From contig NZ_ANNG01000029.1 of NCBI RefSeq assembly GCF_000466685.1, forward strand, positions 1 through 52,940: a stretch of DNA of 52,940 nucleotides, in the 5' to 3' direction. This DNA comes from Campylobacter concisus UNSWCS (GTDB taxonomy: Bacteria > Campylobacterota > Campylobacteria > Campylobacterales > Campylobacteraceae). The translations under genes and the position numbers were made by a program. Of the stretch, positions 1 to 8,586 are shown piece by piece; the stretch's first letter is position 1, and every line of letters starts with the position of its first letter. The notes below the pieces were generated by a model that ran no database searches, was not told where the DNA came from, and was given only the letters and a program-made list of their open reading frames with translations.

Positions 1-1
1 C

Positions 2-787
2 AATCCAAAACTAGTAGAACTTAAAAATGTTCTAAATAAAATGCTTGATGTTCTTGAAGCAAAAGTAGGTAGTGATCTAAATGTTATCCAAAAGGTATTT
101 GATAGCTATAGAAGATCAGACTTTACCTCTAGGATAGAAAACGCAAATGGTGAAGTAGAAAAGGTAACAAATGCTCTAGGCACAGAAATATCTAGAATGC
201 TAAACTATAACCTAGAAAAAGCTAAAACTCTAGAAGAAAAAGCTAAACTTCTAGCTGAGTCTGTATCTCAAGTAACAAGCTCAGCTAGCACACAAGCAAG
301 CTCACTTCAAGAAAGTGCTGCTGCAGTTGAGCAAATGTCTAGCTCAATGAATGCCATATCTCAAAAGACAGCTGATGTTATAAGACAAAGTGATGAGATA
401 AAAAACATCATAACTATCATTAGAGATATAGCAGATCAAACAAACCTTCTAGCTCTTAATGCTGCAATAGAAGCAGCACGTGCAGGAGAACATGGTAGAG
501 GATTTGCCGTTGTTGCTGATGAAGTAAGAAAACTAGCCGAAAGAACTCAAAAATCACTTGGTGAGATAGAAGCTAATACAAATGTCCTAGCTCAATCAAT
601 AAATGAGATGAGTGAATCAATTAAAGAGCAAAGTGAAGGTATCAATATGATAAATCAATCAGTTGCTCAAATAGATAATCTAACAAAAGAAAACGTAGTA
701 ATTGCTAACCAAGCAAACGAAGTCACAACAGAAGTAGATGAGATGGCTAAAGCTATAGTTGAAGATGTTAGGAAGAATAAATTTTAA
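2..787 (+). CDS. Methyl-accepting chemotaxis protein, C-terminal part (5' end outside window)
   Basis: Cytoplasmic signalling part of a chemoreceptor that passes ligand occupancy to CheA/CheW/CheV. The reading frame is already open at base 2, so the gene starts outside the window; only about 261 residues are visible and the sensor domain and membrane segments are missing. A long heptad-patterned helix surrounds the conserved hairpin tip (motifs [19 protein letters not shown] and [18 protein letters not shown]), which is the family signature and binds CheW and CheA. There is no C-terminal CheR/CheB-docking pentapeptide of the NWETF type; it ends VRKNKF. The gene is followed by a hairpin terminator. 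The last 38 codons and the 3' flank are repeated in inverted orientation at the right edge of the window. Family certain; ligand unknown. Confidence 0.95.
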   Translation, partial: NPKLVELKNVLNKMLDVLEAKVGSDLNVIQKVFDSYRRSDFTSRIENANGEVEKVTNALGTEISRMLNYNLEKAKTLEEKAKLLAESVSQVTSSASTQASSLQESAAAVEQMSSSMNAISQKTADVIRQSDEIKNIITIIRDIADQTNLLALNAAIEAARAGEHGRGFAVVADEVRKLAERTQKSLGEIEANTNVLAQSINEMSESIKEQSEGINMINQSVAQIDNLTKENVVIANQANEVTTEVDEMAKAIVEDVRKNKF

Positions 788-940
788 ACTAAACCATTAC
801 AATTAAATACAAAGCATAGCTCTCTAAAGCATTAGAGGGCTATGTAAATTTAGACTAGATGATTAAATTTAACACATAAAAAACTTCAAACAAATTTTAA
901 GATCAACACTCAAGAATTATCTATCAAATTTTAAAATTTA
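670..940 (+). repeat. Left arm of long inverted repeat (chemoreceptor 3' end plus flank)
   Basis: Pairs with 52640-52940 in inverted orientation. Shared parts are the last 38 codons of the receptor gene (31 of 38 residues identical by eye), the stop context, the terminator hairpin, the following AAATTTAGACT, a TAAAAAACTTCAAAC block and a roughly 35-bp element at 904-939. The left arm lacks about 40-70 bp that the right arm has, including a second copy of the 35-bp element. Read directly from sequence; the full length of the homology cannot be seen because both genes run off the window. Confidence 0.85.
815..844 (+). terminator. Hairpin terminator after left chemoreceptor gene
   Basis: A 13-bp stem (815-827 with 832-844, one G-T wobble) around loop AGCA, starting 27 bases after the stop codon. 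No long T-tract follows, so termination is inferred. The same hairpin occurs inverted at 52767-52796. Confidence 0.7.
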
Positions 941-1364
941 TGAGCGAGCATACACACTTCCAAATATAGTGGCAAGTGGCAACGAGACCTGAATTTGGTA
1001 AGTTACTAAGGCGAGTGAGCAAAGTTTTAAAATTTGCCAAAAATAGATTTTTAGAAATTTAAAGTTTTATTTCTTTGTTAAAGAGGAAGAGGCTTGAATT
1101 ACGAAGTCGCTCCCTTATCTCCCTTTAGATCCTACAATCCCCTCGCACGTTCAAAGTGCATGCGATATCACTATTGTGCCGCATGCGAATTAAAACTCTA
1201 GCAAGTTTAAAATTTGGTGATGTGGTTATGATCGCTTGTAAATTTTAAAATTTACTAGACGCTCATCTTGGATTGTTAAATTAGTCTCTTGTAGAGCTGG
1301 CTATTAAATTTATCCAAAAATGTCAGCTCTAATTTGAAATTTTGCTCGGAGTGTAAATTTAGGC
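845..1364. other. Gene-free stretch with short palindromes
   Basis: About 520 bases with no convincing reading frame. It holds the end of the inverted-repeat arm (to 940), a perfect 18-bp palindrome at 1238-1255 (GTAAATTTTAAAATTTAC), two GCATGCG-containing repeats near 1158-1188, and a hairpin of 8 bp (1294-1301 with 1322-1329, one wobble) with a 20-base loop, 36 bases before the minus-strand gene end at 1365. The last could be that operon's terminator. No known RNA family is recognised. Confidence 0.5.
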
Positions 1365-2015
1365 TTACTGCTCAACTATCTTTTTAACAGCTAGCGAGGC
1401 TAAATTTAGCCCAAAGCAGGCAGTTACTCCCATGAAGCTTCCAAGTGGCTTGCAAAGTGGCTCTTCTGTTGAAAAGACCACGTCAAATTTACCGCTAAAG
1501 CCTGATTTTTTGAGCTCATATCTATATTTTCTAGCTAGTGGATCGACCGAAGTTTTCCAAACGCAGGCCACCTTGATCTTGGTTGGATCAACCCTTTTTG
1601 CCCCACCCATCGAGGCTATAAATTTGCTAGGATCTACCGCATTTGCAAGGGCGATCTTGGCGGTGATATCATCGATCGCATCGATCACCACGTCAAATTT
1701 ACTAAAGTCAAATCCAGCAACAAACTCAGGCGTGATCAGCGTCTGCATAGGCGTGATGCAAGGATAAATTTTGGCAAACTCCTCCACCTTTACGCCACCC
1801 ACGTTTTCACTGTAAATTTGGCGGTTTTGATTTGTCACGTCAAAGATGTCTTTATCGATCAGCGTGATGCTTCCGACCCCGCTTCTAGCAAGCGCATCTA
1901 CGCACATCCCACCAACGCCTCCAGCTCCGCAAACTAGCACTTTTGCGCTTTGAAGCTTGCTAAAACCATCCTCGCCAAAGAGCCATCTTATCCTTGTAAA
2001 TCTATCATTTTGCAT
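1365..2015 (-). CDS. tcdA: ThiF/MoeB-family adenylyltransferase, probably tRNA t6A dehydratase (TcdA-like)
   Basis: E1-like enzyme of the ThiF/HesA/MoeB superfamily that activates a carboxylate with ATP. The N-terminal nucleotide-binding loop is visible as GAGGVGG near residue 30, followed by the family motifs LIDKD and NRQIY and the DAIDD segment. At 216 residues it is shorter than E. coli TcdA (about 268), which converts t6A to cyclic t6A in tRNA; there are no CXXC zinc pairs as in MoeB/ThiF. I chose the ATG at 2015; a TTG one codon upstream is possible. The start overlaps the end of surE by 11 bases, so the two are one transcript and translationally coupled. The superfamily is sure; the TcdA assignment is inference. 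Confidence 0.8.
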   Translation of the reverse strand: MQNDRFTRIRWLFGEDGFSKLQSAKVLVCGAGGVGGMCVDALARSGVGSITLIDKDIFDVTNQNRQIYSENVGGVKVEEFAKIYPCITPMQTLITPEFVAGFDFSKFDVVIDAIDDITAKIALANAVDPSKFIASMGGAKRVDPTKIKVACVWKTSVDPLARKYRYELKKSGFSGKFDVVFSTEEPLCKPLGSFMGVTACFGLNLASLAVKKIVEQ

Positions 2016-2781
2016 CAAATTTCCCTTTTAAGCTCTCCAAGCTCTCGTATGAAGTCATGTTTAGTTTTATGGGCGTTATCGTGGCAAAGCCCTCATTTAC
2101 CTTGCTGATGTCGCTTGGCTCGCCTTTTTCGTATTCAAGTGCGGCGTTTCCAAGCCAATAGTACTCGATGCCTCTTGGGTTGCGATTAAGCGTGGCATGC
2201 GTGGCGTAGGTGCGTCTGCCAGCTGGCACGACGGCGTAACCTTTGAAATTTTTGCTAGTTGTGGCTGGGATATTTACATTTAGAAATTCTCTTTGATTTA
2301 GCAAAATTTCATCATTTAGCACCTTTGGAGTGATAAATTTCACCACCTCTTTTGCTAGCTCAAACCCAAGTTCATTTAGAGAGTTATTTTCATAAAACTG
2401 CGAAAAAGCAATGCTTCTAATGCCCTGTAAAACCCCCTCCATCGCCGCTCCACACGTACCAGAATAGGTTATATCTTCGCCCAAATTTGCTCCGTGATTT
2501 ATGCCGCTTATCACTAGATCTGGTTTTTTATTATAAAGTGCGTGAAGTGCGAGATAGACGCAGTCACTTGGCGTTGCGTCATCGAGTTTAAAAAAGTTAT
2601 CATCAAGTTTTATAAATCTAAGCGGCCTTGTGAGAGTTAGCGAGTGAGCGCAGGCTGATTTTTCTGAGCTTGGAGCTACGATCGTGACATTTACGCCATC
2701 TAGCTCGCTTAAAGCTTCTTTTAAGGCAAGCAGGCCAGTTGCCTCAAATCCATCGTCATTTGTTATCAAAATTTCTTTCAA
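2005..2781 (-). CDS. surE: 5'/3'-nucleotidase SurE
   Basis: Metal-dependent phosphatase that removes phosphate from nucleoside 5'- and 3'-monophosphates. The N-terminus ITNDDGF carries the paired aspartates that bind the metal (residues 9-10), followed by the loop SEKSACAHSLT and the motif SGINHGANLGEDITYSGT with the conserved Asn. The length of 258 residues is normal for the family. It starts with ATG and is divergently transcribed from lpxB; 102 bases separate the two. It is the first gene of a two-gene unit with the ThiF-family gene, which overlaps its 3' end. Confidence 0.96.
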   Translation of the reverse strand: MKEILITNDDGFEATGLLALKEALSELDGVNVTIVAPSSEKSACAHSLTLTRPLRFIKLDDNFFKLDDATPSDCVYLALHALYNKKPDLVISGINHGANLGEDITYSGTCGAAMEGVLQGIRSIAFSQFYENNSLNELGFELAKEVVKFITPKVLNDEILLNQREFLNVNIPATTSKNFKGYAVVPAGRRTYATHATLNRNPRGIEYYWLGNAALEYEKGEPSDISKVNEGFATITPIKLNMTSYESLESLKGKFDAK

Positions 2782-2844
2782 ATTTTATCCTTTAAAGGGT
2801 TGGATTTTATCACAGCTTTCTTAAAATTTTAAAGAATTTTTGCG

Positions 2845-2850
2845 TATAAT
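2845..2850 (+). promoter_or_regulatory. Sigma-70 type -10 box for lpxB operon
   Basis: TATAAT preceded by TTTTTGCG, the T-rich extended -10 form usual in Campylobacter, 33 bases before the lpxB ATG in the divergent surE/lpxB spacer. No clear -35 box, as expected for this genus. Confidence 0.65.
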
Positions 2851-2883
2851 GCCCCCAAAAAAAGACCTGATGAAAGTGTGTAA

Positions 2884-3918
2884 ATGAAAATTTTAGTCTC
2901 CGCTCTTGAGCCATCGGCAAATTTGCATTTAAAAGAAATTTTAAAAAATTTCGAGGGCGAATTTGAGCTAATGGGAATTTTTAGCGAAGAGCTTGGCACG
3001 CCATATATGAAAAGCAGCGAGTTTTCTGCGATGGGCTTTGTCGAGGTTTTGCCACTCATTTTTAAGGCAAAAAAAGCGATAAAAGTGATGAGCCAGATGG
3101 CAAAAGAGGCTGATGCGGTGCTGCTAATAGACAGTCCAGCCTTTAACCTCCCGCTTGCAAAGGCGATAAAAGAGGCCGGCGCAAAAGCAGCCGTGACATA
3201 CTACATCTTGCCTCAAGTTTGGGCGTGGAAGCCAAAAAGAGTAAGCGTTGTGGAGAGGTATTGTGACAATCTTGCTTCGATCCTGCCATTTGATGCGAAA
3301 TTTTATAGCCGCTCGACCTACGTGGGACATCCTTTGATGGATGAGATAAAGCTTAAAAAAACTAGCCTAAGTAGCAGTGGCAAAGTGGCTTTTTTACCAG
3401 GATCAAGAAGGTCAGAGATTTCAAGGCTGATGCCAGTTTATAGAGAGCTTGCTAAAAAGATAGAGGCTACAAGGCTGCTTGTCGTGCCACCATTTTTGCT
3501 TGATAAAGTGGGCGAAATTTATGGCGATGTGAGCGATTTTGAGGTCGTCTCAAACACGCCTGAAGCCTTGTATGAGAGTGATTTTGCCTTTGTATGCTCT
3601 GGCACGGCTACGCTTGAGGCAGCGCTCATTGGCACACCATTTGTGCTAGCATATAAGGCAAAAGCGATAGATGTTTTCATCGCCAGAAAATTTGTAAAGA
3701 TCAAGCATGCGGGACTTGCAAATATAATGTTTGACTTCATGGGCAAAGAGCCACTTCATGAGGAGTTTATCCAAGAGTTTGCAACGGCTGAAAATTTGCT
3801 AAGAGCTTATGAGAGCTGTGATAGACAAAAATTCTTAAAAGGCTGCGATGAGCTAAGGGCCTACCTAGGGCATGGCAGCAGTAAAAATGTAGTAAAAATT
3901 TTAAAAAATATGGAGTAA
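2884..3918 (+). CDS. lpxB: Lipid-A-disaccharide synthase
   Basis: Glycosyltransferase of lipid A biosynthesis at the inner face of the inner membrane: joins UDP-2,3-diacylglucosamine and lipid X into the tetra-acyl disaccharide 1-phosphate. Family marks are the N-terminal [10 protein letters not shown] (equivalent of the usual SGExSGD/A motif), GFVEVLP, the [12 protein letters not shown] block and the C-terminal nucleotide-sugar region [21 protein letters not shown]. The length of 344 residues is close to epsilonproteobacterial orthologues and a little short of E. coli. It has its own promoter and is followed 3 bases later by greA. A five-codon frame (ATG at 2870, TGA overlapping the lpxB ATG) sits just upstream. 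The downstream phosphoesterase at 4472 may supply its substrate lipid X. Confidence 0.96.
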   Translation: MKILVSALEPSANLHLKEILKNFEGEFELMGIFSEELGTPYMKSSEFSAMGFVEVLPLIFKAKKAIKVMSQMAKEADAVLLIDSPAFNLPLAKAIKEAGAKAAVTYYILPQVWAWKPKRVSVVERYCDNLASILPFDAKFYSRSTYVGHPLMDEIKLKKTSLSSSGKVAFLPGSRRSEISRLMPVYRELAKKIEATRLLVVPPFLLDKVGEIYGDVSDFEVVSNTPEALYESDFAFVCSGTATLEAALIGTPFVLAYKAKAIDVFIARKFVKIKHAGLANIMFDFMGKEPLHEEFIQEFATAENLLRAYESCDRQKFLKGCDELRAYLGHGSSKNVVKILKNME

Positions 3919-3921
3919 AAA

Positions 3922-4407
3922 ATGAGTGAACCAATGACAATGCACGGATATGAGAAGATAGAAGCTGAGCTAAAGGATCTAAGGTTAGTTCAGCGCCCAC
4001 AAATCGTAACAGAGATCGACATCGCAAGAAGCCATGGCGATCTAAAAGAAAACGCTGAGTATCACGCTGCAAAGGAGAAGCAAGCCTTTATAGACGCTAG
4101 GATCGCTGAGCTTAGCGCACTTTTGGCAAACGCAGAAGTGATCGATCCAAGTAGCTACGAGCATGATAGGGTGAGATTTGGCTCTAGTGTAACGATAATG
4201 GACGAAGAGACCGAGGTGGAGCATACTTACACGATAGTTGGTGTGAGCGAAAGTGACCTAGACAAGGGCTATATCTCGATAAACTCTCCTCTTGCAAAGC
4301 AGCTTTTAGGCAAGGCTGAGGGCGATGAGGTGGCGCTAAATTTACCAAAAGGCAGAAGCGACGTTGAGATCGTTAAGATCTGCTATAAACCTATAAAATT
4401 TGACTAA
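3922..4407 (+). CDS. greA: Transcription elongation factor GreA
   Basis: Rescues backtracked RNA polymerase by stimulating transcript cleavage through the secondary channel. The 161 residues show the N-terminal antiparallel coiled coil with the acidic tip in [18 protein letters not shown] (about residues 34-52) and the C-terminal FKBP-like domain ([30 protein letters not shown]). It lies 3 bases behind lpxB and is surely co-transcribed. A hairpin follows before the next gene, which may reduce read-through. Confidence 0.97.
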   Translation: MSEPMTMHGYEKIEAELKDLRLVQRPQIVTEIDIARSHGDLKENAEYHAAKEKQAFIDARIAELSALLANAEVIDPSSYEHDRVRFGSSVTIMDEETEVEHTYTIVGVSESDLDKGYISINSPLAKQLLGKAEGDEVALNLPKGRSDVEIVKICYKPIKFD

Positions 4408-4420
4408 AAAGATGAGGCGA

Positions 4421-4446
4421 AGGGCTAAAAACTGCTTTTTGGCTCT
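4421..4446 (+). terminator. Possible terminator or attenuator between greA and the phosphoesterase gene
   Basis: An 11-bp stem (4421-4431 with 4436-4446, two G-T wobbles) around CTGC, with five Ts inside the 3' arm and another T-run 8 bases later. Only 25 bases before the next start codon, so partial termination is more likely than a full stop. Confidence 0.5.
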
Positions 4447-4471
4447 GCTAAATTTTTAATTAAGGCAAAAT

Positions 4472-5263
4472 TTGAGCGAATACCTATATGTCCCCGTTAT
4501 AAAAGAAGGCGCGATCTTTTTGGCTGATGCGCATGAAAATGTAAATAGAGATGGTTTTTTGAAATTCTTGCGCGCCGTTGATAGCAAAGAGATCAAGGAG
4601 CCACCGCAGATTTTCTTGCTTGGCGATATATTTGATTTTTTAACGGGTGAGGGCGAATATACGCAAAAATTTTACGCTGAGCACTTAAGGCTTATAAATA
4701 AAATTTCACAAAAGGTGGAATTTTTTTACTTCGAGGGCAACCACGATTTTAGACTTTCAAATTTATTTAATAAAACTAGAGATTTTTGGAACAAAGGCGA
4801 GAGGCTAAGCTTTGAGGGGGTAAAGGTCTATGACATTTGCGCTCAGCCAGTGAAATTTAGAACTATAAGTGGCGAGCACGTCCAGATCGCGCATGGCGAT
4901 ATATTTTTGCCTTTTATAGATAAATACGCGCTTAGGTTTTTAAGGCTTAGATGGTTTTTGAAATTTATGAACGCGCTTGATAAAATTTCGGATTTTAAAA
5001 TTTCAAAAGCGATACTAGCCAAACTTACTAAGAAAAATCTGCACTATAAAATTTCAAACTTCAAGGAGCTAATGAGCAAGCATTTGCAGGGCTTTGATGC
5101 AAGTATAGTGATAGAGGGACACTATCATCAAGGTGAGCTATTTGATATTTACGATAGATTTTATATAAATTTACCTTGTTTTGCATGCGAGCAAAGTTAT
5201 TTTGTTGTAGAATACGCCCAGCAAAAGTTGAATTTGCTCAAAATGAGTTTGAAAGGACATTGA
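4472..5263 (+). CDS. Metallophosphoesterase, LpxH-like (candidate UDP-2,3-diacylglucosamine hydrolase)
   Basis: Calcineurin-type metallophosphoesterase of 263 residues. The metal motifs are in order: LADAHEN near residue 18 (D-x-H), LLGDIFD near 51 (GDxxD), YFEGNHDFR near 93 (GNHD), IAHGDIF near 143 and IEGHYHQG near 212 (GHxH). LpxH, which cuts UDP-diacylglucosamine to lipid X and UMP, has this architecture, and the gene is two genes behind lpxB, so a lipid A role is likely but inferred. The start is TTG at 4472 with an AAGG box 6 bases upstream; no in-frame ATG is near. The stop TGA overlaps the ATG of cheV by one base, tying it to the chemotaxis genes. Confidence 0.85.
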   Translation: MSEYLYVPVIKEGAIFLADAHENVNRDGFLKFLRAVDSKEIKEPPQIFLLGDIFDFLTGEGEYTQKFYAEHLRLINKISQKVEFFYFEGNHDFRLSNLFNKTRDFWNKGERLSFEGVKVYDICAQPVKFRTISGEHVQIAHGDIFLPFIDKYALRFLRLRWFLKFMNALDKISDFKISKAILAKLTKKNLHYKISNFKELMSKHLQGFDASIVIEGHYHQGELFDIYDRFYINLPCFACEQSYFVVEYAQQKLNLLKMSLKGH

Positions 5264-6216
5264 TGTTTGGAGACAACGTACTAAAAACGGGCTCAAACGA
5301 GATGGAACTTGTTGATTTTCGTATCTTTAAAAAGGCCGAAAACAAAGTATATGAAGGAATATACGGAGTCAATGTCGCAAAGGTGCGGGAGATCATTAAG
5401 ATGCCAAATCTTACCGAGCTTCCTGGCGTTCCTGAGTATATCGAGGGAATTTTTGATTTAAGAGGTGTGGTTATCCCTGTTATAAATTTGGCAAGATGGA
5501 TGAATATCGTCGAGCCAACTGAGGGTGTAGTCATAAAACCACGTGTTATTATCGCTGAGTTTAGCGGTATATTGATCGGTTTTATCGTCCATGAGGCCAA
5601 GAGGATCAGACGTATAAACTGGAAAGACATAGAGCCTGCAAATTTTGCTGCTGGAGCTGGTACTCTAGATAAGGGCAAGATCACAGGTGTAACAAGAATA
5701 GAAAACGACGAAGTACTTCTTATCCTTGATCTTGAAAGCATCGTTGAAGAGCTAGGAATTTACTCACCAAAGATCGATTTCGAGGTTGATGAAAACGAGA
5801 AGATCAAGGGTGTGGCTCTTGTGCTTGATGATAGCTCAACTGCTAGAAAGCTTGTAAAAGACGCACTTGAGAAGATGGGTCTTAGTATAGTTGAGGCTAA
5901 AAACGGCGTTGAGGGCTTAGAGAGGATGGAGGAGCTTTATCAAAGATATGGAGATAACTTAGCAAAAGAGCTTAGAGTTATCTTAAGTGATATCGAAATG
6001 CCACAAATGGATGGCTACCGCTTTGCTTCAACTATTAAAAATGATGATAGGTTTAAAGAAATTCCTATTGTATTTAACTCTTCATTAAGCAACGAATTTA
6101 GCGAAGCAAAGAGTAAAGAAGCTGGCGGGGAGATGTACCTTACAAAATTTGATGCTGGTATATTCTACAAAGAGGTGCTAAAAGTGATTGAAGCACATTC
6201 TAAATCTGCAAAATGA
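5263..6216 (+). CDS. cheV: Chemotaxis coupling protein CheV (CheW domain plus receiver)
   Basis: Adaptor linking chemoreceptors to CheA, with a receiver domain whose phosphorylation tunes signalling. Residues about 15-165 are a CheW-like domain (LPGVPEYIEGIFDLRGVVIPVINL); residues about 185-310 are a receiver with the acidic pair in LVLDDSS, the phospho-acceptor Asp in VILSDIEMPQMDGY and the conserved Lys in YLTKFD. The frame is open further upstream (an ATG at 5176), but the ATG at 5263 has a GAAAGGA box 5 bases upstream and gives 317 residues, the usual size, and avoids an 88-base overlap. First of three chemotaxis genes in a row. Confidence 0.96.
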   Translation: MFGDNVLKTGSNEMELVDFRIFKKAENKVYEGIYGVNVAKVREIIKMPNLTELPGVPEYIEGIFDLRGVVIPVINLARWMNIVEPTEGVVIKPRVIIAEFSGILIGFIVHEAKRIRRINWKDIEPANFAAGAGTLDKGKITGVTRIENDEVLLILDLESIVEELGIYSPKIDFEVDENEKIKGVALVLDDSSTARKLVKDALEKMGLSIVEAKNGVEGLERMEELYQRYGDNLAKELRVILSDIEMPQMDGYRFASTIKNDDRFKEIPIVFNSSLSNEFSEAKSKEAGGEMYLTKFDAGIFYKEVLKVIEAHSKSAK

Positions 6217-6224
6217 GGTGAAGT

Positions 6225-8576
6225 ATGGATGATATGAAAGAAATAATGGAAGACTTTTTAATAGAGGCTTTCGAACTTATTGAGCAGATAGACCATGACC
6301 TTGTTGAACTAGAAGCAAACCCTGAAGATTTGGAACTTTTAAATAGAATTTTCCGTGTTGCTCACACAGTAAAAGGTAGCTCAAGCTTTTTAAATTTTGA
6401 CGTTTTAACAGAGCTTACTCACCATATGGAGGATGTTTTAAACAAAGCTAGAAAAGGCGAGCTAAAGATCACTCCAGATATCATGGACGTTGTCCTTGAG
6501 TCAGTTGATATGATGAAAGGACTACTTGAGAGCATTAGAGATAACGGTAGTGACGCAGCCGCTGGCATTGATATTAAAAATATCTGCGCTAGCCTGACAC
6601 AAATTTCTGAAGGTGAAGCCCCAAGTGCAGCCGCAGAAACTCCAGCCGCACCAGCTCCTGAGCCAGTAAAAGAGCCAGAGCCAGCCGCATCAGCTGAAGA
6701 AGCAGCTCCTGAAGTAAGTGATGCTGAGCTTTCAAAACTAAGTGACTCTGAGGTTGAAGCTGAGATAGAGAGACTTTTAAAAGTTAGAAAAGCAGAAGAT
6801 CAAGCAAGACGTGCTTCAAAAGGCATAGCTCCAAAATCTCCTGAAGAGATAGCACCGGCTGCAAGCGCTGCACCAGCACCTGCACCTAAGCCAGCTCCTA
6901 GTAGAGAAAGAGATGCAGATAAAAAAGTGCCAGCAGCTAGTAGCAGCAGTGCAGTAGCACAAGAGCAAACGATACGTGTTGAAGTAAAAAGACTTGATCA
7001 CTTGATGAATTTAATCGGCGAGCTTGTTCTTGGTAAAAACCGCCTACTAAAAATTTATGATGACGTAGAAGAGAGATATGAGGGCGAGAAATTCCTTGAA
7101 GAGCTAAATCAAGTAGTATCAAGCCTAAGTCTAGTTACGACTGATATCCAACTAGCTGTTATGAAGACAAGGATGCTTCCAATAGCAAAAGTCTTTAATA
7201 AATTCCCACGTATGATACGCGATCTTAGCCGTGAGCTTGGTAAGCAGATTGACCTTGAAATTTCAGGTGAAGAGACTGAGCTTGATAAATCAATCGTTGA
7301 AGAGATCGGCGACCCGCTAGTTCACATCATCAGAAACTCATGCGATCATGGTATCGAAGATCCTGAGACAAGAAAGGCAATGGGCAAACCTGAAAAAGGT
7401 CTTGTTCAGCTAAAAGCTTACAACGAAGGCAACCATATCGTTGTTGAGATAGTTGATGATGGTAAGGGCTTAGATGCTGATATGCTTAAAGCCAAGTCTA
7501 TAGAAAAAGGCATCATCACTGAGCGCGAAGCCGATGCTATGAGTGAGAAAGAGGCTTTTGGTCTTATATTTAAGCCTGGATTTTCAACTGCAGCTAAGGT
7601 TACAAACGTATCTGGTCGTGGCGTTGGTATGGACGTTGTTAAGACAAACATTGAAAAACTAAATGGTATCATTGATATCGAGAGTGAAGTTGGAAAAGGC
7701 ACAGTTATGAAGCTTAAAATTCCACTCACACTTGCGATCATTCAGTCACTTCTTGTTGGAACGCAAGAGGAATTTTATGCGATACCACTTGCGAGCGTTC
7801 TTGAGACTGTTCGCGTGCCGATCGATGATATCTACACGATCGATGGTAAAAATGTTTTAAGACTAAGAGATGAGGTCTTATCTCTTGTTAGACTTTCAGA
7901 CGTCTTTGGAGTCAATAAAGTCTTTGATGGCGGAGATCAAACTTACGTCGTTATCATCGGTGTTGCTGAGGCAAAACTGGGCATCATTGTAGATACTTTA
8001 GTTGGTCAAGAAGAGATTGTTATTAAGTCAATGGGTGATTATCTACAAAATATCCCAGGCATCGCTGGAGCTACTATTAGAGGCGATGGTCGCGTAACTC
8101 TTATCATAGACGTTGGTGCTATGATGGAGATGGCAAAGGATATTAAGGTAAATATTAGGGCCGAAATGGAAGATAGCACTAAAGCAAAAGAGAAACCAAG
8201 CGATTATAAGGTTCTAATCGTTGATGACTCTAAGATGGATAGAACCATCATGCAAAAATCGCTTGAGCCAATCGGCGTCACAATCATAGAAGCAACTAAC
8301 GGAGTAGAAGCACTCAATATAATTAAATCAGGCGAGCATGCCTTTGATGCGGTGCTAATCGATATTGAGATGCCAAGGATGGACGGATATACTCTAGCTG
8401 GTGAAATTCGCAAATACTCTAAGTATCGCACTTTACCGCTAATAGCAGTAACATCAAGAACGTCTAAAACTGATAGATTGCGCGGAGTAGAGGTAGGTAT
8501 GACTGAATATATCACAAAACCATATTCGTCAGAATACCTTGAAAACGTTGTTAGAAAAAATATTAAATTAGGTTAG
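6225..8576 (+). CDS. cheA: Chemotaxis histidine kinase CheA with C-terminal receiver domain
   Basis: Central kinase of the chemotaxis array; phosphorylates CheY and the CheV receiver. Domains in the 783 residues: Hpt at 1-110 with phospho-acceptor His47 in RVAHTVKGSSSF; a Pro/Ala/Glu-rich low-complexity linker at about 135-250; dimerisation domain at about 255-320; ATP-binding domain with N box (HIIRNSCDHGIEDPETR), G boxes (VDDGKGLDA and GRGVGMDVV); CheW-like regulatory domain at about 510-640; and a receiver at about 660-780 (LIVDDSK, LIDIEMPRMDGY, YITKPY). The fused receiver (CheAY form) is typical of epsilonproteobacteria. A GAGGTGA box lies just upstream; it starts 8 bases after cheV. Confidence 0.97.
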   Translation: MDDMKEIMEDFLIEAFELIEQIDHDLVELEANPEDLELLNRIFRVAHTVKGSSSFLNFDVLTELTHHMEDVLNKARKGELKITPDIMDVVLESVDMMKGLLESIRDNGSDAAAGIDIKNICASLTQISEGEAPSAAAETPAAPAPEPVKEPEPAASAEEAAPEVSDAELSKLSDSEVEAEIERLLKVRKAEDQARRASKGIAPKSPEEIAPAASAAPAPAPKPAPSRERDADKKVPAASSSSAVAQEQTIRVEVKRLDHLMNLIGELVLGKNRLLKIYDDVEERYEGEKFLEELNQVVSSLSLVTTDIQLAVMKTRMLPIAKVFNKFPRMIRDLSRELGKQIDLEISGEETELDKSIVEEIGDPLVHIIRNSCDHGIEDPETRKAMGKPEKGLVQLKAYNEGNHIVVEIVDDGKGLDADMLKAKSIEKGIITEREADAMSEKEAFGLIFKPGFSTAAKVTNVSGRGVGMDVVKTNIEKLNGIIDIESEVGKGTVMKLKIPLTLAIIQSLLVGTQEEFYAIPLASVLETVRVPIDDIYTIDGKNVLRLRDEVLSLVRLSDVFGVNKVFDGGDQTYVVIIGVAEAKLGIIVDTLVGQEEIVIKSMGDYLQNIPGIAGATIRGDGRVTLIIDVGAMMEMAKDIKVNIRAEMEDSTKAKEKPSDYKVLIVDDSKMDRTIMQKSLEPIGVTIIEATNGVEALNIIKSGEHAFDAVLIDIEMPRMDGYTLAGEIRKYSKYRTLPLIAVTSRTSKTDRLRGVEVGMTEYITKPYSSEYLENVVRKNIKLG

Positions 8577-8586
8577 GGGTTAGGCG

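Noticed and set aside
1238-1255. 18-bp palindrome as an operator
   Set aside because: TTTTAAAATTT is very frequent in spacers of this genome, and no promoter is beside it.
3767-4072. Minus-strand frames over lpxB and greA
   Set aside because: Shadows of well-supported plus-strand genes, without ribosome sites or recognisable domains.
5176-5262. Upstream extension of cheV from an ATG at 5176
   Set aside because: It would overlap the phosphoesterase gene by 88 bases, adds Cys/Arg-rich residues not typical of CheV, and the ATG at 5263 has a proper ribosome site.
6600-6960. Low-complexity Pro/Ala repeats in cheA as a possible insertion or contingency locus
   Set aside because: This is the normal flexible linker of CheA; no simple-sequence repeat capable of slippage is seen.
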